A stretch of 64,000 nucleotides of DNA, taken from contig CAWFMF010000004.1 of assembly GCA_963816985.1 (NCBI GenBank), positions 4,712,001 through 4,776,000 on the forward strand, read 5' to 3'. The DNA comes from JAIVJM01 sp963816985. Its GTDB lineage: Bacteria; Acidobacteriota; Blastocatellia; Pyrinomonadales; Pyrinomonadaceae. How positions within the stretch are numbered: position 1 is the stretch's first letter; each line of letters begins with the position of its first letter. The notes under the pieces were generated by a model that had not been told where the DNA came from, searched no databases, and saw only the letters and a program-made list of their open reading frames with translations. Below are positions 45,497-53,747 of the stretch, one piece after another. The position numbers were made by a program, and so were the translations under genes.

Positions 45497-46333
45497 CTAT
45501 GGTTGTTGATGGAGCGAGTCTTCGAGAGCGCGCGTGATGCGCGCCCACTCGTCGAGCGTGAGCGTCTCGGCGCGCCGCTGCGGCTCGACCTCCGCGGCTT
45601 CGAGTATCAACGCCGCGCCGCCCGCCGCCTCGACCTGCCCGCGCAATTCCGACGGCGCGGAGCGGAGGTTGTTGAAGATCGTCTTGCGCCGCTGCGCGAA
45701 GCCCGCGCTCACGACGCGCCACAGAAGCCGTTCGTCGCCCACCTCGAACGCCGGGGCGCTTCTCATTCTAAGATGCGCGACTGTGCTCCAGACCTTCGGC
45801 ACGGGGCGGAACGCGCCCGGCGGCACGTCGAAGAGCGCCTCGGCCTCGCAGAAGGCTTCGACGAAGACCGAGAGGTAGCCGCGCTCGCCCCCGCCCGGCG
45901 GCGCGGTGATGCGCTCGACCACCTCGCGCTGCAACATCAAGACCATCTCCGAGACGCACTCCCTCTGCTCGATGAGTCTTTGCAGGATGGCGGTCGAGAT
46001 GTTGTACGGCAGGTTCGCCACGACCCGCGCGCGCTCCGCCGGACGAATCGCCTCGCAGAACTCCAACGAGAGCGCGTCGGCCTCAAGCACCTCGAAGTCC
46101 GTGCGCCCGCCGAAGCGAGCGCGCAGCAGAGAGACCAACGCGTGGTCGTACTCCACCGCCAACACACGCCCCGCCGCCCCGACTAACAACTCCGTCAGAG
46201 CCCCGCGCCCCGGCCCGATCTCAATCACCGTCTCGCCCGCGCGCGGCCCCAGAGCCGCCACGATGCGCCGCGCGATACTCTCGTCCGCCAGAAAATTCTG
46301 CCCCAGACTCTTCTTCGCGCGCGCAAATTTCAT
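45497..46333 (-). CDS. rsmA: 16S rRNA dimethyladenosine transferase
   Basis: RsmA (KsgA) dimethylates two adjacent adenosines in helix 45 of 16S rRNA during 30S maturation. The 278-residue enzyme has KKSLGQNFLADESIARRIV, the SAM loop IEIGPGRGALTELL, and the catalytic VANLPYNIST motif. ATG 46333 is chosen because it begins the conserved MKFARAKKSLGQNF. The longer open frame (to 46417) is translated repeat. The ATG touches a heptad element (GGCTTTTATG) with no Shine-Dalgarno sequence. Confidence 0.95.
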   Translation of the reverse strand: MKFARAKKSLGQNFLADESIARRIVAALGPRAGETVIEIGPGRGALTELLVGAAGRVLAVEYDHALVSLLRARFGGRTDFEVLEADALSLEFCEAIRPAERARVVANLPYNISTAILQRLIEQRECVSEMVLMLQREVVERITAPPGGGERGYLSVFVEAFCEAEALFDVPPGAFRPVPKVWSTVAHLRMRSAPAFEVGDERLLWRVVSAGFAQRRKTIFNNLRSAPSELRGQVEAAGGAALILEAAEVEPQRRAETLTLDEWARITRALEDSLHQQP

Positions 46334-46460
46334 AAAAGCCGTGACAGGTAAACCGTGACAGGTGACAGGAGAAAGACCGTGACAGGTGAACCGTAAACCG
46401 TGACAAGAGAAATGCAATTCTTTCTTGTCACGGTTTACGGTTCACCTGTCACGGCTTTTA
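46331..46460. repeat. heptad hairpin element (CCGTGAC/AGGTGAA words) between ribD and rsmA
   Basis: A perfect 32-bp inner inverted repeat (46377-46408 and 46423-46454), with a further left run of CCGTGAC, AGGTAAA and AGGTGAC heptads from 46338. The ribD stop (46435) lies inside the right arm, and the rsmA start codon touches the left end. Confidence 0.92.
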
Positions 46461-47526
46461 TGTATCCGGTGATTTCGACATCGCGCCCGTGGCGTTCGAT
46501 CTCGACGGGGTTGAGTTTCATTGCTTCCTCGACGGTGAGCGCGCCCGCGCCGCCGACGGCGTTGAGGGCGTCGCCGCCGAGGATGATGGGCGCGACGAAG
46601 AAGCTCACCTTGTTGACGAGCCCCGCGTCAAGGAACGCGCCCGCGACATGCGCTCCGCCTTCGACGAGTACGCTCTGAATCGTCTCGCCCGCCAACGCCG
46701 CGAGCACGGCGCGGAGGTCGCGCCCGCCCGACGCTTCTCTGCGGACGCGGACGCCGCGCTCTTCAAGCTCCGCGACACGGCGCGCGTCAGCGTTGGTGGA
46801 GGTGAAGACGATGACGGGCGCTTCGTGCGCCGTCCGCACGAGTTTCGATTCCGGCGAGAGACAGAGACGCTCGTCGAGCACGACGCGCGTGAGCGGGCGA
46901 TGACGATGAAGGCCGCTCCTGTCCGTCAGTAACGGGTCGTCCTTCAAGACCGTCCCCGCGCCGACCAGAATCGCGTCGTACTCATGCCGGAGTTGGTGGA
47001 CGCGCGCGCGCGCCTCCTCGCCCGTTATCCAACGCGCGTCGCCCGTGCGCGTCGCGATGCGCCCGTCGAGCGAGGCGGCGAGCTTCAGGTGGACGAAGGG
47101 CCGACCCTCGCGCAGCGCGTGGATGTACTTCTCGTTCTGCCGCGCGGCCTCTTCGGCGAGGACGCCCGTCAAGACTTCGACGCCCGCCTCGCGCAGTTGC
47201 CTGAAGCCGAGCCCGCTGACGAGCGTGTTCGGGTCTTCTATCGCCGCGACGACGCGCGCCACGCCCGCTTTGATGAGGGCGTCGGTGCACGGCGGCGTCC
47301 GCCCCTGATGCGCGTGCGGCTCAAGCGTGACGTAGGCCGTGCCGCCGCGCGCGCGCTCGCCCGCCTGCTCAAGCGCCTGCGCCTCGGCGTGCTTCAAGCC
47401 TTCGTAAAGATAAAAGCCCTCGCCCACCACCTCGCCGTCACGTCCGACGACGACGCAGCCGACGAGCGGGCTCGGACTCACCTGCCCGCGCCCGCGCGCG
47501 GCGAGTTCGAGGGCACGCGCCATCAT
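46435..47526 (-). CDS. ribD: bifunctional riboflavin biosynthesis deaminase/reductase RibD
   Basis: RibD deaminates and then reduces the pyrimidine intermediate of riboflavin synthesis. The 364-residue protein has the N-terminal cytidine-deaminase-like domain (PLVGCVVVGRDG, KHAEAQAL) and the C-terminal reductase (VHLKLAASLDGRIAT, SVLVEGGAHVAGAFL). The zinc motif, usually PCxHxGRTPPC, reads EPHAHQGRTPPC: the first Cys is His71, which could still bind zinc. ATG 47526 is taken from the conserved MARALELAARG; the upstream frame is repeat. The C-terminal tail AVTGEP is encoded by a heptad arm. Confidence 0.93.
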   Translation of the reverse strand: MMARALELAARGRGQVSPSPLVGCVVVGRDGEVVGEGFYLYEGLKHAEAQALEQAGERARGGTAYVTLEPHAHQGRTPPCTDALIKAGVARVVAAIEDPNTLVSGLGFRQLREAGVEVLTGVLAEEAARQNEKYIHALREGRPFVHLKLAASLDGRIATRTGDARWITGEEARARVHQLRHEYDAILVGAGTVLKDDPLLTDRSGLHRHRPLTRVVLDERLCLSPESKLVRTAHEAPVIVFTSTNADARRVAELEERGVRVRREASGGRDLRAVLAALAGETIQSVLVEGGAHVAGAFLDAGLVNKVSFFVAPIILGGDALNAVGGAGALTVEEAMKLNPVEIERHGRDVEITGYIKAVTGEP

Positions 47527-47538
47527 GGCACGGTCAAA

Positions 47539-47566
47539 GTCTGGAGTCTGGAGTCTGGAGTCTGGA
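47539..47566. repeat. heptad repeat run (GTCTGGA x4)
   Basis: Four exact tandem copies of GTCTGGA immediately before the ribD start codon. No inverted partner. A REPIN-like pair follows 30 bases away. Confidence 0.9.
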
Positions 47567-47595
47567 GTCACAAGCCTCACCCCGAAGGGCGGGTT

Positions 47596-47693
47596 CTGTA
47601 GGGGCAGGGCTTGTCCCTGCCCGCGCATGTCCGCGGAGTTCAATATTGTGTCTACTGCGAACATGCGGGCAGGGACAAGCCCTGCCCCTACAG
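47596..47693. repeat. REPIN-like GC-rich inverted pair between ftsY and ribD
   Basis: Perfect 29-bp arms at 47596-47624 and 47665-47693, near-identical to those at 14045-14138 but with an unrelated spacer. Each arm is itself palindromic around CTTGT. The pair ends 15 bases before the ftsY stop. Confidence 0.9.
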
Positions 47694-47708
47694 TCCTCCC
47701 AAGCGCTC

Positions 47709-49103
47709 TTAGTTGAATAGCCCGTTGACGTACAGCTCCGGCTCGAACTTCACGAGGTCGTCAACCTTCTCGCCGATGCCCGCGTAGCGGATGGGGAGGC
47801 CCAGCTCTTTGGCGATGGCGACGGCGATACCGCCTTTGGCCGTGCCGTCGAGCTTGGTCAGGACGATGCCGGTGACGCCCGCGACCTTGAGGAACTGCCG
47901 CGCTTGTTCGAGCCCGTTCTGGCCGGTCACGGCGTCCACGACGAGCAGCGTCTCGTGCGGCGCGCCCTCGACCTCACGCCCCGCGACGCGCTTCATCTTC
48001 TCCAGCTCGGCCATGAGGTTCGACTTGTTGTGGAGTCGCCCGGCGGTGTCCACGATGAGCACGTCGGACTTGCGGGCCTTCGCCGCCTTGAGCGCGTCGA
48101 AGAGCACCGCCGCCGGGTCTGTGCCGTGCTTCTGCTGGATGAGCGGGACGCCGGTGCGCTCGGCCCAGATGGCGAGCTGGTCGGAGGCGGCGGCGCGGAA
48201 GGTGTCGGCGGCGCAGATGAGCACGTCGTTGCCTTCGGCCTTGATGCGTTGCGCGAGCTTGCCGATGGTCGTCGTCTTGCCGACGCCGTTGACGCCGACG
48301 ACCATGATGACGTAAGGCGTCACGTCTTCGGGCGCTTCCGTCTCGTCGCCGACGCCGCCCTGCTTCGCGTCCTGAAGGATGGTCAAAAGCTCATGCTTGA
48401 TGGACGCCTTGAGCGCCTCCACGTCGTTAATCTCTTTGCGCGAGATGCCGCGCCGGACGGTTTCGAGGATGGAGAGCGTCGTCGGCACGCCGATGTCGGC
48501 GGCGATGAGCGCCTCTTCCAACTCGTCTAAGAGTTCGGCGTCAATCTGCTTGCGACCCTGAAAGACGTTGTCAATCTTCGAGGAAAGGGACTCGCGCGTC
48601 TTCTCGATGGCGCGCGAGAAACGCGCGGCGAAGGCCTGTTCGAGCGCCTCCTCTTCGGCCTCCAACTCTTCCATCGAGCGGTCGAGGCCGAGGATTGAAG
48701 TCGAGAAAGACGAGCGCACGGGTGCGACGGGGCGCGACGCGGGCGTTGGAATCGTGGCGGCGGATTCGGGCCTCTTTTCACTCTCGCGCGCGGCGGCTGG
48801 CGGCGTCGAAGGCGCGGCTGAAGGGCGCGGACTTTCGATGACTTCCGGCTTTGTCGCTTCGGTCAAAGACGACTCGCTCGCGGGCGGAGGGGTCGGCGGC
48901 GCGCCGGTCGGGACGGGCTCAATCGAGGGTTGCGTAACGGACGCCTCCGTCCTCAAAGCCGCTCCCGTCGTCGCGGCGGGCGGCTCAAGTTGAGACGACG
49001 GCTCGACGGTCTGTGGCGCTTGCTCTTCCGCGGTCTGCTGCGCCGGCTCGTTGAGGCCGAGCGTGATAAAGCGGTCTTCTTTTTTCCTTCTCCAGAAAGC
49101 CAT
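47709..49103 (-). CDS. ftsY: signal recognition particle receptor FtsY
   Basis: FtsY docks ribosome-SRP complexes at the membrane. The 464-residue protein has an N-terminal acidic/Pro-rich A domain (about 130 residues), the N domain (LLDELEEALIAADIGVPTT) and the GTPase G domain: GVNGVGKTTTIGKLA, the DTFRAAASDQL segment, VDTAGRLHNK and LTKLDGTAKGG, ending in GIGEKVDDLVKFEP. The A domain is compositionally simple, as in many GC-rich genomes. No ffh gene is in the window. Confidence 0.97.
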   Translation of the reverse strand: MAFWRRKKEDRFITLGLNEPAQQTAEEQAPQTVEPSSQLEPPAATTGAALRTEASVTQPSIEPVPTGAPPTPPPASESSLTEATKPEVIESPRPSAAPSTPPAAARESEKRPESAATIPTPASRPVAPVRSSFSTSILGLDRSMEELEAEEEALEQAFAARFSRAIEKTRESLSSKIDNVFQGRKQIDAELLDELEEALIAADIGVPTTLSILETVRRGISRKEINDVEALKASIKHELLTILQDAKQGGVGDETEAPEDVTPYVIMVVGVNGVGKTTTIGKLAQRIKAEGNDVLICAADTFRAAASDQLAIWAERTGVPLIQQKHGTDPAAVLFDALKAAKARKSDVLIVDTAGRLHNKSNLMAELEKMKRVAGREVEGAPHETLLVVDAVTGQNGLEQARQFLKVAGVTGIVLTKLDGTAKGGIAVAIAKELGLPIRYAGIGEKVDDLVKFEPELYVNGLFN

Positions 49104-49244
49104 TTGATAGATGATTGCCTTTGTCTTTATTTTTGTCCGCGAATCAAACCCGAAGTATAAACGGAACAGCCGCGCTGCGACAAAGCAGCACGGCTGTTGC
49201 GGACTTTTATCAGTCTTTCCGCTCGTCTTTCGTCGCGTCTCCGT

Positions 49245-51098
49245 TTAAGAGACGGCGAGGGGCGCGGGGTCTTTCGCGTCTTGCGGGGGCGGAGTCTTTG
49301 AGACCGGGAGCCCCGCCGCCAGTTCCTTCGAGCGGCGCGAGAGGCGGACTCGGCCCGGCGTGATTTGCCCTGTCTCGCACGCCTCGACCAGCGCCGCGAC
49401 GACTGGCTCGTCGTAGCGCGTGCCGATGAAAGTCTTGATACGCGAGATTGCGTCTTCGAGGCTCATGCCCTTCTGGTACGGGCGGTCGGTCGTCATCGCG
49501 TCGAAGGTGTCGGCGACCGAGACGATGCGCGCCTGCATCGGAATCTCGTCGCCCTTCAAGCCCTGCGGATACCCCTGCCCGTTCATCATCTCGTGGTGCA
49601 TGTACATGCCGGGCAGGAAGTCGCGCATCGCCGGAATCTGCGACATGATCTTGTAGCCCTTCTGCGGATGCCCCTTCATAATCTCGTACTCTTCGTCGGT
49701 CAGAGCGGCGGGCTTCTTCAGGATGTTGTCGTCAATGCCGATTTTTCCTACGTCGTGCAGAAGCGCGCTGATGCGCAGCTTTTCAATCTCGTCGTCGGGG
49801 AGGCCCAGACGCTCGGCGATGGCGAGCGAGAAGCGCGCGACGCGCTCCGAGTGGCCGCGCGTGTATGGGTCTTTGCCGTCAATCGCGGCGGCGAGCGCCT
49901 TGACCGTGCCGAGGAAGAGCTGCCGGTTCTCCTCCGCCGCGTGCCGCAGGTCTTCGATGTAGTGTTCGAGCTGGTCGGTCATCAGGTTGAAGGACTCGCC
50001 CAACTCGCCCAGCTCCGTGCGGCTCCGAACCTGTATGCGCTGCGAGAAGTCTCCGCCCGCGATGCGGTGCGCGCCTTCGGCCAGGTCGCGGACGGGCCGC
50101 GTCAACTGCTTGGCGAAGACGAAGCCGATGAGGAGCGCGAAGGTCGCGGCGAGGAGACTGATGTAGAGCGTCTGGCGGCGCATGTCGCCGACCGATTGCA
50201 ACGCGGCGTGTTCGTCCTGAATGGCGATGACGCCGAGCAGCGTGTCTTGGTCGAGACGAGCCGTGGCGTAGGCTCCGAGCATCTTGACTTCGCGGCCATC
50301 GCGCTCGGAGCTGAAGGGCGCGAGGGCCGACTTGACCTGACGGCCCGTCGCCATCCATTCCTGCACGACGCGCAGGTTGCCCATCGGTCGCTCGGCGAAG
50401 GCTTCGCGCGCGTCCGGGTGCGCGACGGCGCGACCGTCGCGGTTGACGACGAAGATGACGGGCAGTCCACGTTCGAGCAGCTCGGCCTCGCTCAGCGAGG
50501 TCGGCTGCTGGACGGAGGCGAAGACGTCGCGGAACGAGACGATGGCGACCACCGCCGCGACCACTTCCTTCCCGTCGCCCCCGCCCATCACGGGCGCGGC
50601 GATGGTGAGCGCCATCTCCTGACTCGAACGCAGGACGTGCGGGCCGCGAATTCGTATCCCCGACTCGGACATGTCGGCCAAAGTCGCGTTGACGCGCGCG
50701 TTGACCTCCTCGCGCGAGACGGCGTCGGGCTTGTAGGCGATGTGCGGCACGCCCGTCACCGGCAGGATGGCGAGCGCGTTCAAATTCTCGTCGTCCACGA
50801 CGGCCTTCTGAAGTCGCTTGTCCGTCCCCTCGTCGCCGAGGACGCCGACGCCGCCCGTCAGCTCGAAGGCGCGCGCGAGCCCCGTCACCACGTCGCGGTA
50901 ACGCTGTCCGTAAAGCTCAATCTGCCGCGCCTTGTCCTGTACGAGCTGCGCCTGATAGCGGCCCTCGACCGAGCGCAGCTCGTCGGCGCTGCGCTTGGAA
51001 AGCATCCAGCCCGCCATCGCGAGCGGCACGAGGCCGACCACGAGCAGCGTTCCGAGGACGATGTAGAGCAGGCGTATGCGCGGCAGACGTTCAAACAT
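49245..51098 (-). CDS. membrane HD-GYP phosphodiesterase with sensor and HAMP domains
   Basis: A 617-residue protein: an N-terminal membrane helix, a periplasmic Cache-like sensor (about residues 45-300), a second helix (LYISLLAATFALLIGFVFA), a HAMP domain (TRPVRDLAEGAHRIAGGDFSQRI) and an HD-GYP domain with GHSERVARFS, LLHDVGKIGIDD and HHEMMNGQGYPQGLKGDEIP. All metal ligands and the GYP motif are intact, so it should hydrolyse c-di-GMP in response to an extracytoplasmic signal. A PilZ effector is encoded at 35.1 kb. It diverges from the ECF sigma gene. Confidence 0.93.
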   Translation of the reverse strand: MFERLPRIRLLYIVLGTLLVVGLVPLAMAGWMLSKRSADELRSVEGRYQAQLVQDKARQIELYGQRYRDVVTGLARAFELTGGVGVLGDEGTDKRLQKAVVDDENLNALAILPVTGVPHIAYKPDAVSREEVNARVNATLADMSESGIRIRGPHVLRSSQEMALTIAAPVMGGGDGKEVVAAVVAIVSFRDVFASVQQPTSLSEAELLERGLPVIFVVNRDGRAVAHPDAREAFAERPMGNLRVVQEWMATGRQVKSALAPFSSERDGREVKMLGAYATARLDQDTLLGVIAIQDEHAALQSVGDMRRQTLYISLLAATFALLIGFVFAKQLTRPVRDLAEGAHRIAGGDFSQRIQVRSRTELGELGESFNLMTDQLEHYIEDLRHAAEENRQLFLGTVKALAAAIDGKDPYTRGHSERVARFSLAIAERLGLPDDEIEKLRISALLHDVGKIGIDDNILKKPAALTDEEYEIMKGHPQKGYKIMSQIPAMRDFLPGMYMHHEMMNGQGYPQGLKGDEIPMQARIVSVADTFDAMTTDRPYQKGMSLEDAISRIKTFIGTRYDEPVVAALVEACETGQITPGRVRLSRRSKELAAGLPVSKTPPPQDAKDPAPLAVS

Positions 51099-51285
51099 GG
51101 GCGGAGAACTTTGGTCGCAAAAGGGATAGAATCAAGGCGGGCCGGAGGGACTTCGTTAAAATCTCCCGCGCGACCCCGTTGGACGAGCGTCGCACGCCTC
51201 AATATAGTACGTGCCGGGAGCACGGGTGTCAACAGTTTAATCAAACTTTAACTCGTTGAGATGATTAACGAAACGGCGTGTCAGA

Positions 51286-51373
51286 ACCGGGAGCGGTAGC
51301 GACCGGGTGCGACTTTCATCAACACCCAAGTCGGACGGTGGCTGAGGCATACCCGGTCGCTACCGCTCCCGGT
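51286..51373. repeat. REPIN-like inverted pair in the 351-base gap before the ECF sigma gene
   Basis: Perfect 23-bp arms at 51286-51308 and 51351-51373 (each with ACCGG and CCGGT ends) with a 42-base spacer. The rest of the gap, 51099-51449, shows no gene; it must hold the divergent promoters of the HD-GYP and sigma genes. Confidence 0.85.
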
Positions 51374-51449
51374 ACTTTTACAGACCAACGCGGCAGGCCG
51401 CGCGTCTAAGTTCCGTGGCGAGTGGATTAAGCGCCGACGGAATCTGTGT

Positions 51450-52058
51450 TTGGCGGAGGTTTTCCGAGAGGCGGTGACGGCGACGACCGACGAGCAGATC
51501 GTGGAGCAGGCGTTGGGCGGCGAACCGGAAGCGTTCGGCGAGATCGTGCGCCGTTGGGAGCGGAAGATTTTCTCGCTCTCCTACGGCATGCTCGGCAGCG
51601 CCGAGGAGGCGCGCGACGCGACGCAGGAGACCTTCATCGCCGCCTACCGGAACTTGCAAGGCTTCCGGGGCGAGTCGCGCGTCTCTTCGTGGCTCCACCG
51701 CATCGCCGTCAACCAGTGCATCTCGCGGCAGAGGCGCGCGCGCGTCCGCCCGGAGACAGGCATCGAGGACGAGTCGGCGGCGGCGGGCGAGCGTTTCCTC
51801 GCCACGCCCGAACACTCTTCGCCCGCGCGCCGCGCGGAGCGCGAGCAGCAGAGGGAGGCCGTCAGGCGTGCCGTCTCGTCCCTGCCCACGGAGTTGCGCG
51901 AAGTAGTCGTCTTGAAGGAGTTCGAGGACTTGACCTTTCAGGAAATCGCCGACGCGCTCCAGATACCCTTGAGCACGGTCAAGAGCCGGCTCTACACGGC
52001 GCTCAGGCAGTTGCGTTTGCGACTGGGGAAATTCGAGTTGGAGGTTGCCCCAAGATGA
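51450..52058 (+). CDS. ECF-subfamily RNA polymerase sigma factor
   Basis: A 202-residue sigma factor with region 2 (FGEIVRRWERKIFSLSYGML, ARDATQETFIAAYRNLQGF, SSWLHRIAVNQCI) and region 4 (LPTELREVVVLKEFEDLTFQEIADAL, PLSTVKSRLYTALRQLR). The start is TTG 51450, or GTG 51474, which has GAGAGG very close. It is coupled by ATGA to a zinc-finger anti-sigma factor, followed by a Spy/CpxP-like gene, so the trio looks like a self-regulated envelope-stress operon. Confidence 0.93.
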   Translation: MAEVFREAVTATTDEQIVEQALGGEPEAFGEIVRRWERKIFSLSYGMLGSAEEARDATQETFIAAYRNLQGFRGESRVSSWLHRIAVNQCISRQRRARVRPETGIEDESAAAGERFLATPEHSSPARRAEREQQREAVRRAVSSLPTELREVVVLKEFEDLTFQEIADALQIPLSTVKSRLYTALRQLRLRLGKFELEVAPR

Positions 52059-52843
52059 ACGAGAAGACGAAGGCCGCAGGGCTCGACAACACGACGGAGC
52101 ACGCGCGCGGTTGCAGCCGCGCCGAAGACCTCGTCGCTTACCTCTACGGCGAGGCCGCGCCCGCCGAGGCCGAAGGCTTCCGGCGACACCTTCATGATTG
52201 CGCCGTCTGCCGCGAAGAGCTGACGGCCTTCGGGGCCGTGCGCGAGGCCGTCGGCGCGTGGCGCGCGGAAGCTCTGAGCGTCCCGCCCTCGCTCGAATTG
52301 CACGAAGCCTTCGCGCCCGCCGCGCAGACGCGGCCCACACCGCCGCGCGAACGCTCCGCTCTGGCGGCGTTGCGCGAGTTCTTCTCGCTCTCCCCGCTCT
52401 GGCTCAAGGCGGGCGCGTGCGCGGCGACGCTCGCCGTCTGCGCTCTGGCCGCTCTGACACTCGCGCGCGCCGAGGTTCGTTGGGACGACGACGGTCTCGC
52501 TGTTCGGACGCTCGTGTTCGCCGAGAGACCCACGGTGAATCCCTCCGCACGAAGAGTCGAAGCGCCCGCGCCCGAAGGCTACACGGAGGGGCAGTTGGAA
52601 GAGATCGTGAAGCAACGTCTCGAAGCCGCGCGCGCGGAGTGGGAGTCGAAGCAGGCGCAGCCGACAACAGAAGATGTCAACGAGAGCCGCCCGAAGTCGC
52701 AGCCGCAGTTGCAGACGGCTTCCGGCTCGCCGCCGCCGCGCCGCAAGCGCATCGCACCCCGCGCGCCGCGTCGAGACCGGCAGAATTTTGAAGACGAAGA
52801 CACTCTGCCGCGCCTCTCCGATCTTCTGAGCGACGCTTACTGA
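52055..52843 (+). CDS. zinc-finger anti-sigma factor, membrane-anchored
   Basis: A 262-residue protein. The N-terminal anti-sigma domain has the HxxxCxxC motif (FRRHLHDCAVCREEL); one membrane helix follows (KAGACAATLAVCALAALTLA), then a periplasmic, disordered Pro/Arg-rich tail. It should hold the ECF factor encoded just upstream at the membrane until a signal arrives. The ATG overlaps the sigma stop codon, with GGAGG ten bases before it. Confidence 0.92.
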   Translation: MNEKTKAAGLDNTTEHARGCSRAEDLVAYLYGEAAPAEAEGFRRHLHDCAVCREELTAFGAVREAVGAWRAEALSVPPSLELHEAFAPAAQTRPTPPRERSALAALREFFSLSPLWLKAGACAATLAVCALAALTLARAEVRWDDDGLAVRTLVFAERPTVNPSARRVEAPAPEGYTEGQLEEIVKQRLEAARAEWESKQAQPTTEDVNESRPKSQPQLQTASGSPPPRRKRIAPRAPRRDRQNFEDEDTLPRLSDLLSDAY

Positions 52844-52860
52844 GTTCGACCGAGGTCTTT

Positions 52861-53466
52861 ATGATTCCTTACGAGACCAGACACGCACGCGGCAAGCCTC
52901 TCGCGGCCCTCTTCGCCGCGTGGCTGCTCCTGCCGCTGCTGCTTCTCTTCCTCGCCGCGACTCCGGCCCGCGCGCAGGGACAAGACGCGCGCCCGGACGA
53001 ACCACAGGAAGGCGAAGCCCGACCGCAGAGGCCGCGCGCCGAGGGAGTCAACCTGCTCCGGCGTCTCAACCTAACGCCGGAGCAGCACACACAACTGCGC
53101 GAGATTCGCCAGCAGAGCGTGCCGCAGGAGCGAGTCTTCATGCGCCGCCTCAACGCCGCGCGCCGCGCCCTCGACGAAGCCATCTACGCGGACGAAGTGA
53201 GCGACGCCATTGTCGAAGAACGCGCCCGCGAGATGTCGCAGGCGCAGGCCGCGCTCGTGCGCCTGCGCGCACAGACCGAGCTGCGCGTCCGCCGCGTCCT
53301 CAACGCCGAGCAGTTGCGCTCTTTCCGAGACCTGCGGCAACGCGCGCGCCTCCGCCAGAGGACACAGAGACGACTCGAAAGGCGCAACCAACAACCACCC
53401 GGCGGCCCCGCCCAACGTCCCGAAGGCCCGTCGAACACGCCGCCCGGACAGCGCCGCAAACCCTAA
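52861..53466 (+). CDS. Spy/CpxP-like periplasmic protein
   Basis: A 201-residue exported protein: a signal peptide (FAAWLLLPLLLLFLAATPARA), then a helical LTxxQ-type domain (LNLTPEQHTQLREIRQQS; VLNAEQLRSFRDLRQR) as in Spy, CpxP and zinc-resistance ZraP proteins, which are periplasmic chaperones or stress sensors. The C-terminal tail is disordered. It is third in the sigma/anti-sigma operon, 17 bases after the anti-sigma gene; it could be a target or a feedback sensor. A heptad element starts exactly at its stop. Confidence 0.85.
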   Translation: MIPYETRHARGKPLAALFAAWLLLPLLLLFLAATPARAQGQDARPDEPQEGEARPQRPRAEGVNLLRRLNLTPEQHTQLREIRQQSVPQERVFMRRLNAARRALDEAIYADEVSDAIVEERAREMSQAQAALVRLRAQTELRVRRVLNAEQLRSFRDLRQRARLRQRTQRRLERRNQQPPGGPAQRPEGPSNTPPGQRRKP

Positions 53467-53552
53467 AAGCCGTCAACCGTAAACCGTGACAGGTGACAAG
53501 AGAAAGACAAGTTCTTTCCTGTCACCTGTCACGGTTTACGGTTGACGGCTTT
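53466..53552. repeat. heptad hairpin element (CCGTAAA/CCGTGAC words) after the Spy-like gene
   Basis: Perfect 33-bp arms at 53466-53498 and 53520-53552. The same word set is seen at 30.7 and 46.4 kb. The right end reads GGCTTTATG, the same junction that precedes lptB and rsmA, but here only a 7-codon frame follows. Confidence 0.92.
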
Positions 53553-53747
53553 ATGCAGCCTCTAACTGCTTGACGCCCCCGCCTCTTTTTGCGCATCATA
53601 GCCCGTTCGCTTTTGCCGTCAGCAGATGCCACTCCGTCGGCGGAGTGCGCGCGACCGTAGTTCGCGGGCGGCGCTGCTGTTGCCCCGCTGAACCATCGTC
53701 GGGCAGCTCATTCCCTGCACGGCTACGTTCCCGATCCGACTCAGTCC

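Noticed and set aside
46334..46417. N-terminal extension of RsmA with CHGL repeats
   Set aside because: It is a translation of the heptad hairpin; the conserved protein begins at 46333.
49365..51251. 628-codon open frame opposite the HD-GYP gene
   Set aside because: The minus strand has all HD-GYP motifs; the plus-strand translation shows no domain and is Arg/Asp/Val-biased.
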